From Candidatus Dojkabacteria bacterium (GTDB taxonomy: Bacteria; Patescibacteria; Dojkabacteria; SC72), in contig JALNYV010000026.1 of NCBI GenBank assembly GCA_023229785.1, positions 1-34,581 of the forward strand: a stretch of DNA of 34,581 bases. Reading direction: 5' to 3'. Positions 16,094-23,181 of this stretch are shown one piece after another. The position numbers were made by a program, and so were the translations under genes. Within the stretch, counting starts at the first letter, position 1. Each line of letters opens with the position of its first letter. The notes under the pieces are model-generated. The model saw only the letters and a program-made list of their open reading frames with translations. It made no database searches and was not told where the DNA came from.

Positions 16094-16402
16094 ATGGATA
16101 AGAAAGAAGCTGAAGAGTTTGAAAGAGAATTAAGAAAAGATGAGAGGCGTAAAACTATTTCTATTAGTCGCGTTGGTAAAAGAGAACGTGAATTATACAA
16201 TAAGGTTGGAAGTAAGTTATCTAAGTTTGAGAAGAAGTCTTTAAGCAGGCCACTTCCTAAATACAAGAAGCTAGTAAAGAAGCTTCGCCCTATGACTGCC
16301 GTTGTAAATAACGTTCCCTTAGTCGGAATGAGTAAAGAAATTAAACCAGAGGGCTGGACTGATAGCTGGAAAGAAAAAGAAAGGAGATTGTTCTTCAAAT
16401 GA
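16094..16402 (+). CDS. 102-aa basic protein
   Basis: Strongly basic and helical in the first 70 residues (many K/R/E), followed by a less charged part ending in KEKERRLFFK. GAGGGAAAG precedes the ATG. It is grouped with other basic proteins, which suggests DNA binding or virion core. Not recognised. Confidence 0.6.
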   Translation: MDKKEAEEFERELRKDERRKTISISRVGKRERELYNKVGSKLSKFEKKSLSRPLPKYKKLVKKLRPMTAVVNNVPLVGMSKEIKPEGWTDSWKEKERRLFFK

Positions 16403-16430
16403 TATATTCTTTATGGAGGGTAGTAAATAA

Positions 16431-16922
16431 ATGAAAAAGAAAGCAGATATGAATATGGTCGGAGTATTGCTTGTAACCTTTATTGGGGTTATAGTAGCTT
16501 TAGCTATATTTACTGGAGGAATCACAGGACAGGTTGGGCAATCAACTAACCTAGGATTTAAGAATGCAACCTATGCTAACTCTACAACTAATGGGTATAC
16601 TTATCTTGATGGGAAGTATGTAACTTCTATCTTGGTATCTAATACAAGTAGCCATTCTACAATTGTTGCTGGTAACTATACAATATACAACAACATCTTG
16701 AATGCCAATGGAGAACTTAGTTCAGCTATAGATATGAGAGCTGGCGACACTGCACAGGGAACAACTTGGCAGGTAGCTTACACATTCCAACCATTAGGTT
16801 ATGTACCTGATGCCGCTGGAAGGTCAATCGTTGGATTGATAGTTATCTTTGCTGCGCTTGCAATTGCTGTAATCGCTCTAGCTCCAGTATTACAATCGAA
16901 AATATTGGACATGGTAAGATAA
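16431..16922 (+). CDS. Double-TM glycosylated protein, third member of the coat-like group
   Basis: A 163-aa protein with a basic N-terminus, a hydrophobic helix at about 8-27, an external middle with many N-x-S/T sites, and a second helix at about 131-152. Layout matches the 9787 and 10094 proteins (helix, outer part, helix), although cysteines and the KGQ motif are missing. TGGAGGG precedes the start. Likely virion envelope protein. Confidence 0.65.
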   Translation: MKKKADMNMVGVLLVTFIGVIVALAIFTGGITGQVGQSTNLGFKNATYANSTTNGYTYLDGKYVTSILVSNTSSHSTIVAGNYTIYNNILNANGELSSAIDMRAGDTAQGTTWQVAYTFQPLGYVPDAAGRSIVGLIVIFAALAIAVIALAPVLQSKILDMVR

Positions 16923-16923
16923 A

Positions 16924-17097
16924 ATGGATGTCAAACCAATTTTGAGGGCGGGGCTGGCGGTTCAATCCTTGAATCTAGTATCGGAGAACATTAAGGCTAG
17001 CAGGTCTCGCAGGCCTAAACTTGCGAGACTTGCGGTTAAAAATATAGTAGGAACATCTTTGATTCAAGCACAGGGGAGGCTAATTGAAAGCATATAA
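16924..17097 (+). CDS. 57-aa basic protein
   Basis: The ATG comes one base after the previous stop region and the frame overlaps the fibre gene by 14 nt. The product is alanine/arginine-rich and helical (KASRSRRPKLARLAVKN). Local GC is higher than in the neighbours. Not recognised; DNA-associated is a guess from charge. Confidence 0.5.
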   Translation: MDVKPILRAGLAVQSLNLVSENIKASRSRRPKLARLAVKNIVGTSLIQAQGRLIESI

Positions 17098-18073
17098 ACT
17101 TGCATTGTTTGTTTTAGTTATTTCTTTACTTCCTTTAGCTATTGCTACAGAGATTACAATAGGTGGTACTAGTATTTCAAATGGAAAGGTAATCAACATG
17201 ATACCTCCAAATCGTTCTGTACTTAATGATTCTACTTTCAATGTTAATAATTCTCTATTTCTTAATGGATATAACTCATCGCACTTCGTTCCATATGTTG
17301 GAGCAGATAGAGATGTAAGACTTGGGACTAAAAACCTATTAACAACAGAAAATATAACAGTTGGCGGATTAAATGTTACTAAAAGAGTTCTAAGTGATTT
17401 ACTTCCGATACCAACACTTGCTTTAAGTTTGGGAAGTGGAGCGGCGAGATGGTTATCTTTGTTTGTCCAAAACATTTCTGCGGAGAACATTGAGACATAT
17501 AACATTCATGCTACCAATAATTTAACTGTAGATGGGTATACTCGCGTTGGAAACTTAAATGTTTCTGGTAACTTGGTGGTTGATGGAAACATGTCTGTTA
17601 GAAGACCTTATGGAATGTATTCTTCTACTCAAACACAAAATATTGCTGCTATAGGCGTAGCACAACCAGTCACATTTAATTGGACTGAGGATTCTTATGA
17701 GATATTCAAGTCTAATGATAGTGCTAACTTCACATTCTTACAGCAAGGAGATTATCTTATTGAACTATCTGCAATTATGCAGACAACCACTCCGGGAGAT
17801 AGGGTAGAGATATGGGTACAAAAAACAAATGTATCAGGACATATGGCCAATGTTCGTAGAAGTAATACCATATATGATTTCAAATCTAATAATGCGAACA
17901 CTGTAATTGCTGTCCCATTCATAATTGATATGAATACAAGTGATACCATGAGGATAATGGTGGCTGGTAGTTCGACTAATATTAAGATGCAGTATTATAC
18001 CAATACAACTTATTCCCCAGAGACTCCTTCAATAATAATGACCATGACAAAACTATCGGAGGTGACACCATGA
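17084..18073 (+). CDS. Secreted fibre/spike protein with C1q/TNF-like tip
   Basis: TTG start behind GGGGAGG. A signal peptide (about 2-21) precedes repeats typical of viral fibres (SLGSGAARWLSLFVQNIS near 110-127, then NLTVDG, NLNVSGNLVVDGNMSV). The last 150 residues (from about 182, YGMYSSTQTQNIAAIG) match the beta-sandwich found at tips of phage and giant-virus fibres: a G-D-Y-L-I-E-L core strand, then EIWVQKTN, then PSIIMTMTKL at the end. It probably binds the host surface and trimerises. Many sequons are present. The next small gene overlaps the stop (ATGA). Confidence 0.7.
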   Translation: MKAYKLALFVLVISLLPLAIATEITIGGTSISNGKVINMIPPNRSVLNDSTFNVNNSLFLNGYNSSHFVPYVGADRDVRLGTKNLLTTENITVGGLNVTKRVLSDLLPIPTLALSLGSGAARWLSLFVQNISAENIETYNIHATNNLTVDGYTRVGNLNVSGNLVVDGNMSVRRPYGMYSSTQTQNIAAIGVAQPVTFNWTEDSYEIFKSNDSANFTFLQQGDYLIELSAIMQTTTPGDRVEIWVQKTNVSGHMANVRRSNTIYDFKSNNANTVIAVPFIIDMNTSDTMRIMVAGSSTNIKMQYYTNTTYSPETPSIIMTMTKLSEVTP

Positions 18074-18210
18074 AGATGACCAGAAGAAAGATAAAGGAAT
18101 TGATTCGCGAAGAGAAGGGTGCTTCTAAAATGTATATCAAGTATGGGTATCCTAACATCGCGAAGCAAGAGCGCTCACATGCGCGCATTCTTTCTAAAAG
18201 ATTAAAGTAA
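18070..18210 (+). CDS. 46-aa E/H-motif protein
   Basis: Starts in ATGA with the fibre stop. The sequence has RKIKELIREEKGASKMYIKY then QERSHARILSKRLK, a pattern of E...Y...E..H that recalls the helices of short ferritin-like or DUF5661-like proteins often seen in phages. The protein is too short for a di-iron site on its own. Last gene of this operon. Confidence 0.5.
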   Translation: MKMTRRKIKELIREEKGASKMYIKYGYPNIAKQERSHARILSKRLK

Positions 18211-18242
18211 CCACTTAAAAGTTTATACTAAGATATAAAAGG
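18207..18242 (+). promoter_or_regulatory. Promoter of the 107-aa gene
   Basis: A 36-nt segment starting GTAACCACTTAAAAG and ending ATATAAAAGG. It is about 85% identical to 18702..18738. Using the ACCAC-to-start spacing of 37 nt, the transcript begins near 18247, leaving a leader of about 92 nt. Confidence 0.6.
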
Positions 18243-18246
18243 TAAT

Positions 18247-18338
18247 TCTCATTAGAAAGAATACTAAAATTTCATAGTCTGCAATACTTTCTGCGAAAGC
18301 GGAACTCGGCGGATGAGATATAATGAAAGGAGGAAACA
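18247..18338 (+). ncRNA. Structured 5' leader (possible regulatory RNA)
   Basis: Between promoter and ATG lies a leader unlike the leaderless or short leaders elsewhere. It holds two nested TCTGC/GCGGA pairs: an inner hairpin 18290..18303 closed by a GAAA tetraloop and an outer pairing of 18278..18282 with 18309..18313. AAAGGAGG for the gene follows at about 18326. It could be a regulatory leader; no known riboswitch class is recognised. Confidence 0.35.
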
Positions 18339-18662
18339 ATGGAAGCATATTTAACTTTAAATAAAAATGTCTTAGCTGAAACAGGACTTCAAGCTAGGCA
18401 AGAGTCTTTAGAAGTTGATTCGGAAGATAAAGATACTTTGACTTATCCAAACTTAAAATTTGTAATCAACGAACTTTACTTTGATGCGGCAGAAGAAAGA
18501 TTGGTTATGAATGGAAGTATGTATACTTCAGATAAGAATCAAGAGCTTGGTTACTTTTCTTCGTTTGATATACCAATAGATTTTGATTTAGTCATTGATA
18601 TGATTCAAGCATATATGAAGAAACTTGGTAAGCTAAAGACAGTCTTAGAAGCTACCAAGTAG
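18339..18662 (+). CDS. 107-aa soluble acidic protein
   Basis: The ATG follows AAAGGAGG. Acidic, mixed beta (about 40-85) and helical C-terminus. No cysteines, signal or membrane helices. It is transcribed alone from a promoter twin to that of the LSm gene and followed by a T-rich terminator. The strong ribosome site and dedicated promoter suggest high expression. Not recognised. Confidence 0.65.
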   Translation: MEAYLTLNKNVLAETGLQARQESLEVDSEDKDTLTYPNLKFVINELYFDAAEERLVMNGSMYTSDKNQELGYFSSFDIPIDFDLVIDMIQAYMKKLGKLKTVLEATK

Positions 18663-18670
18663 ATAGATAC

Positions 18671-18698
18671 TTATTTGTTTTTCTTTTCCTTTTCTTTT
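18671..18698 (+). terminator. T-rich terminator after the 107-aa gene
   Basis: A pyrimidine run with several T tracts follows the stop at 18662. Archaeal termination usually needs only T-rich tracts like this. It isolates the gene from the LSm promoter at 18702. Confidence 0.6.
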
Positions 18699-18701
18699 GA
18701 A

Positions 18702-18738
18702 GTAACCACTAAAAAGTTTAAGCTAACATATAAAAAGG
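18702..18738 (+). promoter_or_regulatory. Promoter of the LSm/replication operon
   Basis: GTAACCACTAAAAAG... ending ATATAAAAAGG; nearly the same as the promoter at 18207. ACCAC begins at 18705, so a start 37-38 nt on falls at the GTG at 18743. Confidence 0.6.
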
Positions 18739-18742
18739 ATTG

Positions 18743-18949
18743 GTGGTTCAAGTGCCAATGACTAGTATGAATAGATACGTTGGTAAGAATGTTTTTGTCA
18801 CCCTGAGGAATGGGCGCATTTACAAAGGAATAGTAACGGAGATAGAAGATGTGGGAAATGGATTGATATTTGTTTCTATAAATTATAAGGACGATAAGAT
18901 AGTCACACTCATAGCTTCAGAGATAACCGAGATGAAGGAGGAAGATTAG
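18743..18949 (+). CDS. LSm (Sm-like) RNA-binding protein
   Basis: A 68-aa protein with an Sm1-type core: helix, then GKNVFVTLRNGRIYKGIVTEI (strands 1-3), then LIFVSINYKDDK and an Sm2-like strand VTLIASEITEM. It should form hexa- or heptameric rings that bind U-rich RNA. The start is uncertain: GTG 18743 fits the leaderless spacing; TTG 18740 and ATG 18758 are alternatives. It is first in an operon with a zinc protein and an SF3 helicase. An LSm gene on a small mobile element is unusual; a role in element mRNA or replication-primer RNA is inference. Confidence 0.8.
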   Translation: MVQVPMTSMNRYVGKNVFVTLRNGRIYKGIVTEIEDVGNGLIFVSINYKDDKIVTLIASEITEMKEED

Positions 18950-18950
18950 A

Positions 18951-19814
18951 ATGGGAACTTGCTATAAATGTAATGTCCAGTTTACATTGAAGAATGAAGA
19001 AATGATATGTGATAACTGCCATGAACTAGTAACTTATCCATGTAACAGTTGTCACGATTGGTTTTCTATTGCCGATGATAATGGTAAAAAGATTAAGGAA
19101 TGTCTTGTCTGTGGATATTTCATCTGCCCATATTGTGAATCGTGTGGAGAGAAATGTAAAAAGAAAGATTGGATAGAGTTTATTACTAGAGTGATAGACA
19201 GCGATAAGTCTACTGACTTAAAAGCTAAACAACTCGCAAACTTCATCGAAGAGTTAAAGCTAAGTAAAGAACAAAAGCTATGCCCAAAGAAAGTTCCAAT
19301 CTCTTACGCAAAGAGTAGGATAAAAGGATGCTTGGCTAGAATGAAAGGATATAACATCAAAGGAGAAATAGACCAAGCGAAATTTGCAGAGAGATTGGAT
19401 AAGATATTTCATATACCCATTGGTGAAACATTTACTGTATCTGACAAAAGAGAAGAAGGAAGCTATGGACAAGAGTACCGAGATGTTATTAACACAGCAA
19501 TTTGTTATGGTAAAGTAAAAGCAGAGTGGATGAAACGAAAGGATGATAAAACAGAATACTTACTTTATACTCGCATTGAAGGTTCTCCTTGTAAAATGCT
19601 AGACGCTGAAAACTTATTATTCAAGCGATGCCGAAGATGTAAAAAAGACTATTCACTTCAACAAGAGTATTGTTCTGATTGTATTCGTAAACAAGGTGCA
19701 TTAAAAGGATATGCACTTCCTCTCATACTGAAAGTATCTAACAAAGATACTTGCCAACTAAATAGGGGTGCATTTCATGGAAGAAGAAACAAAAAAGTTT
19801 CTGAAGCTAGTTGA
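18951..19814 (+). CDS. Multi-zinc-finger protein before the helicase
   Basis: A 287-aa protein with a dense N-terminal zinc region (CxxC at 4/7, 20/23, 31/34, 51/54, and CPYCESCGEKC at 59-69) and a further CRRC...CSDC ribbon near the C-terminus. The middle is helical and basic, with a possible winged-helix part. It overlaps the helicase gene by about 40 nt. Position and fingers suggest a primase-like or origin-binding replication partner, but no catalytic primase motif is visible. A GGAGG site inside the LSm end serves its ATG. Confidence 0.65.
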   Translation: MGTCYKCNVQFTLKNEEMICDNCHELVTYPCNSCHDWFSIADDNGKKIKECLVCGYFICPYCESCGEKCKKKDWIEFITRVIDSDKSTDLKAKQLANFIEELKLSKEQKLCPKKVPISYAKSRIKGCLARMKGYNIKGEIDQAKFAERLDKIFHIPIGETFTVSDKREEGSYGQEYRDVINTAICYGKVKAEWMKRKDDKTEYLLYTRIEGSPCKMLDAENLLFKRCRRCKKDYSLQQEYCSDCIRKQGALKGYALPLILKVSNKDTCQLNRGAFHGRRNKKVSEAS

Positions 19815-21294
19815 TGATAGTATCGCTGGAAAAACAGAGATAGTAAATACAGAAGAGGAAGCAAAGTTCTGGCGTGACAAACATGTCCTAGAAGCAGTTG
19901 GGAAAAAGATGAATAGTAAATCAACAGCTATTGGACTGCTGGGTGTATCGGCAGAGAACTATGATAAGATAAGGGGAGTAGAAGAACCAATAGAAAAAGA
20001 AGAGGGATACATGTTCCAAGAGTTTGGTTCACAAACAGACTTCTATCAGATAGTAAAGACCTTTGTGGAAATCCAACCCATCTACTATGATTCAGCAAAG
20101 CTGTGGTGGGTATGGAATAATAAGGACAAGTGCTGGGTGCAGAAAGATGAAACAGATATACTCAATGCGATTGATAGGTATGTTAGATACCCAAACACTA
20201 CTTCGGATATAAAGAACCAACTGCTTGAAGCATTCAGAAGGATTGGAAGAAAGAACGCGCCAAGACCTATGAAAAGGACTTGGGTTCAGTTTAAGGATAT
20301 TATTGTTGATGTTTCAAATGGGGATGAGTTCCCTGCCAGTCCAGACTACTTTACGGTTAATCCTATTCCTTATTCCCTACACAAGGAAAAGTTCATAGAA
20401 ACTCCAGCCATGGACAAGCTCTTTGAGGAATGGGTAGGGAAAGAGAATGTTAAGCTACTTTACCAGATTATTGCCTATTGCCTTATCCCTGACTATCCAA
20501 TCCATCGCTTGTTCTGTTTGATAGGCGCGGGTATGAATGGCAAGTCCTGTTACCTTAGGATTATAGAGAAGTTTGTGGGTAACAGTAACATCTGTTCCAC
20601 AGAGCTTGACACCCTAATGACTTCTAGGTTTGAGAGTTCCAAGCTATTCAAGAAGCTGGTTTGTATTATGGGGGAAACAAACTTCAATGAGTTGCGGGAA
20701 ACCTCCATGTTGAAGAAACTTACAGGTCAGGATACCATAGGGTTTGAATACAAAGGCAAGAACCAGTTCGATGATAGAAACTATGCCAAAATCCTAATAG
20801 CTACCAACAACCTTCCAGAAACAACAGATAAGACTATTGGATTTTATAGAAGATGGTGTATTATTGATTTTCCTAATCTTTTCTCAGAAGATGAAGATGT
20901 TCTTAAACGGATACCAGAAGAAGAGTATGAGTCCTTAGCTATCAAGTGCGGTTTCATATTACACGAACTTTTGGTAGACAGGAAGTTCCATAATGAGGGG
21001 GGGCTGGTTGAAAGACAACAAAGGTATGAGGATAAGAGCAATCCCCTTGAGAAGTTCCTGAAGGAGAACGTAGAAGAGGAAGTCAATGGGGACATCCCTT
21101 GTTGGGAGTTGATTAAGAGATACAATGAATGGGCTAAGGCAAATAAGTACAGGGAGATGTCTGAACATGCAATCGGTAACGGTATGAAACGAAAAGGACT
21201 AGAACAACAAAGAATGATGAAGGATTGGTTTGAGAATGGACAAGGTACAAAAAAGCTATTTAGGTGCTGGGTAGGAGTAAAATGGAAGCAATGA
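19777..21294 (+). CDS. SF3 helicase (D5/P4-type replication helicase)
   Basis: A 505-aa protein (ATG 19777, 8 nt after AGGGG; a GTG lies at 19768). Walker A is GAGMNGKS (about 248-255), Walker B region KLVCIMGETNF (about 288-298), and sensor/motif C is AKILIATNNLPET followed by the R-finger region YRRWCIIDFP. These are diagnostic of the D5-like superfamily 3 helicases used by phage P4, poxviruses and many archaeal elements. The C-terminal 110 residues look like a DNA-binding winged helix. No primase domain is attached; the N-terminal 230 residues resemble the D5_N region. It should unwind DNA at the element's origin. Confidence 0.9.
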   Translation: MEEETKKFLKLVDDSIAGKTEIVNTEEEAKFWRDKHVLEAVGKKMNSKSTAIGLLGVSAENYDKIRGVEEPIEKEEGYMFQEFGSQTDFYQIVKTFVEIQPIYYDSAKLWWVWNNKDKCWVQKDETDILNAIDRYVRYPNTTSDIKNQLLEAFRRIGRKNAPRPMKRTWVQFKDIIVDVSNGDEFPASPDYFTVNPIPYSLHKEKFIETPAMDKLFEEWVGKENVKLLYQIIAYCLIPDYPIHRLFCLIGAGMNGKSCYLRIIEKFVGNSNICSTELDTLMTSRFESSKLFKKLVCIMGETNFNELRETSMLKKLTGQDTIGFEYKGKNQFDDRNYAKILIATNNLPETTDKTIGFYRRWCIIDFPNLFSEDEDVLKRIPEEEYESLAIKCGFILHELLVDRKFHNEGGLVERQQRYEDKSNPLEKFLKENVEEEVNGDIPCWELIKRYNEWAKANKYREMSEHAIGNGMKRKGLEQQRMMKDWFENGQGTKKLFRCWVGVKWKQ

Positions 21295-21428
21295 CAGATT
21301 TGACAGATTTGACACTATATGCTACTTACACACTACATGTATTAGGTGATAGGGGTATAGCGGATAATCTGTCAAAACTGTCAATAACTAACATTAACAC
21401 GAACTTTTGGGGTGAAAACAGGATATGA
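21291..21428 (+). CDS. 45-aa protein carrying TTGACAGATT repeats
   Basis: The ATG overlaps the helicase stop (ATGA). The product is a short unremarkable peptide. Its first codons are made of repeats (TGACAGATT twice, then TTGACA), and an inverted copy AATCTGTCAA with AACTGTCAA lies at 21366..21384. The frame may thus be a real coupled gene or an accident over a regulatory or origin site. Confidence 0.4.
   Translation: MTDLTDLTLYATYTLHVLGDRGIADNLSKLSITNINTNFWGENRI
21292..21384. repeat. TTGACAGATT direct and inverted repeats
   Basis: TGACAGATT at 21292..21300 and TTGACAGATT at 21300..21309, then AATCTGTCAA at 21366..21375 followed by AACTGTCAA at 21376..21384. This is a symmetric set of sites about 60 bp apart directly behind the replication helicase gene, fitting an operator, terminator or replication site. 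Confidence 0.5.
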
Positions 21429-21448
21429 CTACTCCCAAGTACAAACTC

Positions 21449-21466
21449 AAATATATAAAGATTAAA
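21449..21466 (+). promoter_or_regulatory. Promoter of accessory operon, overlapped by TAAAGATTAAA
   Basis: ATATATAAAG forms the TATA box (centre about 21455) and the regulatory motif TAAAGATTAAA (21456..21466) overlaps it. The transcript should begin near 21482. The same motif marks the minus operon and integrase promoters. Confidence 0.6.
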
Positions 21467-21481
21467 CATCTAGTTACAAAG

Positions 21482-21505
21482 ATGAAGGCAGAGGTAATGA
21501 GATGA
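21482..21505 (+). other. Possible 7-codon leaderless mini-ORF
   Basis: The predicted transcript starts at this ATG, which opens MKAEVMR and stops in overlap with the next ATG (ATGA at 21502). Re-initiation would couple it to the zinc/RHH gene. It contains the GAGGT site for that gene, so it may only be a leader. Confidence 0.3.
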
Positions 21506-21804
21506 GAGTGGCATGTCACAAGTGTGGGAAAGTTCTTTACAACTTAGGTAGGAGATACCATGGGGAATCCTATTGTCCGCAATGCCATAGGGAAAGGATA
21601 CGAAGTATGACACTTGGTATATCACAAAAGGATTGGGAGTTTAGTTCACCCCAGCTTGTAAGCTGTAATATGTGGATGCAACTTACCAAAGAACAAGTAG
21701 AGTTCCTGGATAAGGAGTGTGAGTTATATGGTTTGAAAAGACAAAAGTACATGCAATGTCTATTGGAATCTTATAGGATAATGAAAGTGGGAGGTAAGAT
21801 ATGA
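21502..21804 (+). CDS. Zinc-ribbon plus RHH-like protein
   Basis: A 100-aa protein with CHKC (5-8) and CPQC (26-29), then at about 55-92 a strand-helix-helix pattern (MWMQLTKEQVEFLDKECEL, then KRQKYMQCLLESYRIM) like a ribbon-helix-helix domain. It is probably a DNA-binding regulator and is the first full gene of the accessory operon whose promoter bears the TAAAGATTAAA motif, so it may regulate itself. Confidence 0.65.
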   Translation: MRVACHKCGKVLYNLGRRYHGESYCPQCHRERIRSMTLGISQKDWEFSSPQLVSCNMWMQLTKEQVEFLDKECELYGLKRQKYMQCLLESYRIMKVGGKI

Positions 21805-22064
21805 AACTTAAACTAATCATTGGAGAGATACTCATTTCATTGACTATTACCTTTATGATTTATCATAAGTTTATCATAATGAATGACTTTACTTGGCTAC
21901 TAGTAGTTGGCCGTACAGTTATAATCGCTGGAATGTTCGTATTCGCGCCCATGCCTAGCATGAAAGTATCCAAATTTGATTCAGATGAACTAGTATCTAA
22001 TCATAAGCAAACCTATAGAGAGTATGCTCAAGAAAGATTAGATATGGAGAGGATATTAAGATGA
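21801..22064 (+). CDS. Small membrane protein with HKQTY tail, copy 1
   Basis: 87 aa; starts by ATGA overlap. Two hydrophobic helices (about 2-21 and 30-47) and a charged tail HKQTYREYAQERLDMERIL. The next gene ends with the same tail, so the two are paralogs. They may interact through that tail in the cytoplasm. Function unknown. Confidence 0.65.
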   Translation: MKLKLIIGEILISLTITFMIYHKFIIMNDFTWLLVVGRTVIIAGMFVFAPMPSMKVSKFDSDELVSNHKQTYREYAQERLDMERILR

Positions 22065-22405
22065 ACTTTGGACTTATAATTGGAGGACTGATTGCCATAT
22101 GCATGGTAGGCTATATAGCCATTGCAATACTTCTCCCACTAACCGATAGCTTGACAATTAGTGGTGGGATTGATTCTCCAGCATATAATGTAACCTCTAG
22201 TTTAGCAGGGTTTGTATCCTTAGATAGTAACATATACCCTATGTTGATTATTGGAACGATTATAACAATTGGTTTATTCATATTCTTACCTCTACGCAAT
22301 GTAGATGAGTCCATAACTGATAATGGTATGTTAGTTCCAGCGCATAAACAAACCTATCTTGAATATGTTCAGGAACGATTGGCAGTTGAGAGGTTGTTGA
22401 AATGA
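22061..22405 (+). CDS. Small membrane protein with HKQTY tail, copy 2
   Basis: 114 aa; helices at about 4-26 and 63-78 with a polar loop between, then the tail HKQTYLEYVQERLAVERLL, matching the previous gene. The outer loop is longer than in copy 1. Coupled by ATGA on both sides. Confidence 0.65.
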   Translation: MNFGLIIGGLIAICMVGYIAIAILLPLTDSLTISGGIDSPAYNVTSSLAGFVSLDSNIYPMLIIGTIITIGLFIFLPLRNVDESITDNGMLVPAHKQTYLEYVQERLAVERLLK

Positions 22406-22638
22406 ACTTTCAAGACATATTTTCTTGGATAATGGTTGTACTAATTATTATAGGAGCAATTGTTGCTATTTGTTATGTTCAGGTTAGAGAATCAGAGTGT
22501 AAGGAAATATTACACAACAAAGAAGCATATTGGGAGATAGGGAAGTATGAAAGAGTAGAGCCTGGGTATACTTCTTGTTGTGTATCTACCTATATAAATC
22601 ATATCGAAGTAGATAGTTGTGAGGTGGTGAAAAGATGA
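22402..22638 (+). CDS. 78-aa single-TM protein with cysteines
   Basis: One helix at about 7-26, then a charged segment with Cys31 and a CC pair in the exported or cytoplasmic part (SCCVSTYINH, later CEVV). ATGA coupled to both neighbours. Not recognised. Confidence 0.6.
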   Translation: MNFQDIFSWIMVVLIIIGAIVAICYVQVRESECKEILHNKEAYWEIGKYERVEPGYTSCCVSTYINHIEVDSCEVVKR

Positions 22639-22910
22639 AAACTGAAACACAACATATTGTTACAATAGAATGGATATATAAAAAGTTGTTAGTTCTGTTC
22701 GGAGGGTTATGTTCATTGATTACTGGTTTATTTGGATTTTATTTTATACTAATAATTACCAAAAGAGAATTAATATTTGTTGAATATCTTGCTGTAATGT
22801 GCTTTGGTGTAATTTCTGGCGGTCTGATTATTTTTGGTTGTATATTAATGGCAATTGCTTTTCTTAATCTTGATGATATGCCCAAGGTAAAAGTGAAGGT
22901 GGAAGAATGA
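22635..22910 (+). CDS. 91-aa membrane protein, two helices
   Basis: Helices at about 18-40 and 48-77, with a short basic segment between. GTG-rich leader with GGTGG and ATGA overlap. Part of a run of tiny membrane proteins. Not recognised. Confidence 0.6.
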   Translation: MKTETQHIVTIEWIYKKLLVLFGGLCSLITGLFGFYFILIITKRELIFVEYLAVMCFGVISGGLIIFGCILMAIAFLNLDDMPKVKVKVEE

Positions 22911-23074
22911 ATTACCCAATAAATACAGGTTTATTACTAAAGATATTATTTATCTTGATGGGAATAGTCCTTATTGGAATGGCTATTTTAATGTATCAAG
23001 GAATAATGGCTGTCCAAGAAAGTCGAGAAGCTTTTCAACATATAATAGAAACAGCGTATAGGTGTAAACAATGA
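22907..23074 (+). CDS. 55-aa single-TM protein
   Basis: ATGA overlaps at both ends (22907..22910, 23071..23074) support this short frame. The helix covers about 9-33 and a charged tail follows. No known family. Confidence 0.55.
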   Translation: MNYPINTGLLLKILFILMGIVLIGMAILMYQGIMAVQESREAFQHIIETAYRCKQ

Positions 23075-23181
23075 ATTACTTCTTAATCGTACTTACCTCT
23101 TTGGAGTTATCTGTTTATCTCGTATTGATATTATTTGTGGAAGCATACTGGTCAATTATTCATGATGTGGGGTACATGTGA
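23071..23181 (+). CDS. 36-aa single-TM peptide
   Basis: Coupled to both neighbours (ATGA at 23071, GTGA at 23178). The whole peptide is one hydrophobic helix (NYFLIVLTSLELSVYLVLIL). Support comes only from the overlaps. Confidence 0.45.
   Translation: MNYFLIVLTSLELSVYLVLILFVEAYWSIIHDVGYM

Noticed and set aside
18278..18313. Box C/D guide RNA
   Set aside because: A GGATGAG resembles a C box, but no properly placed D boxes or guide regions are visible.
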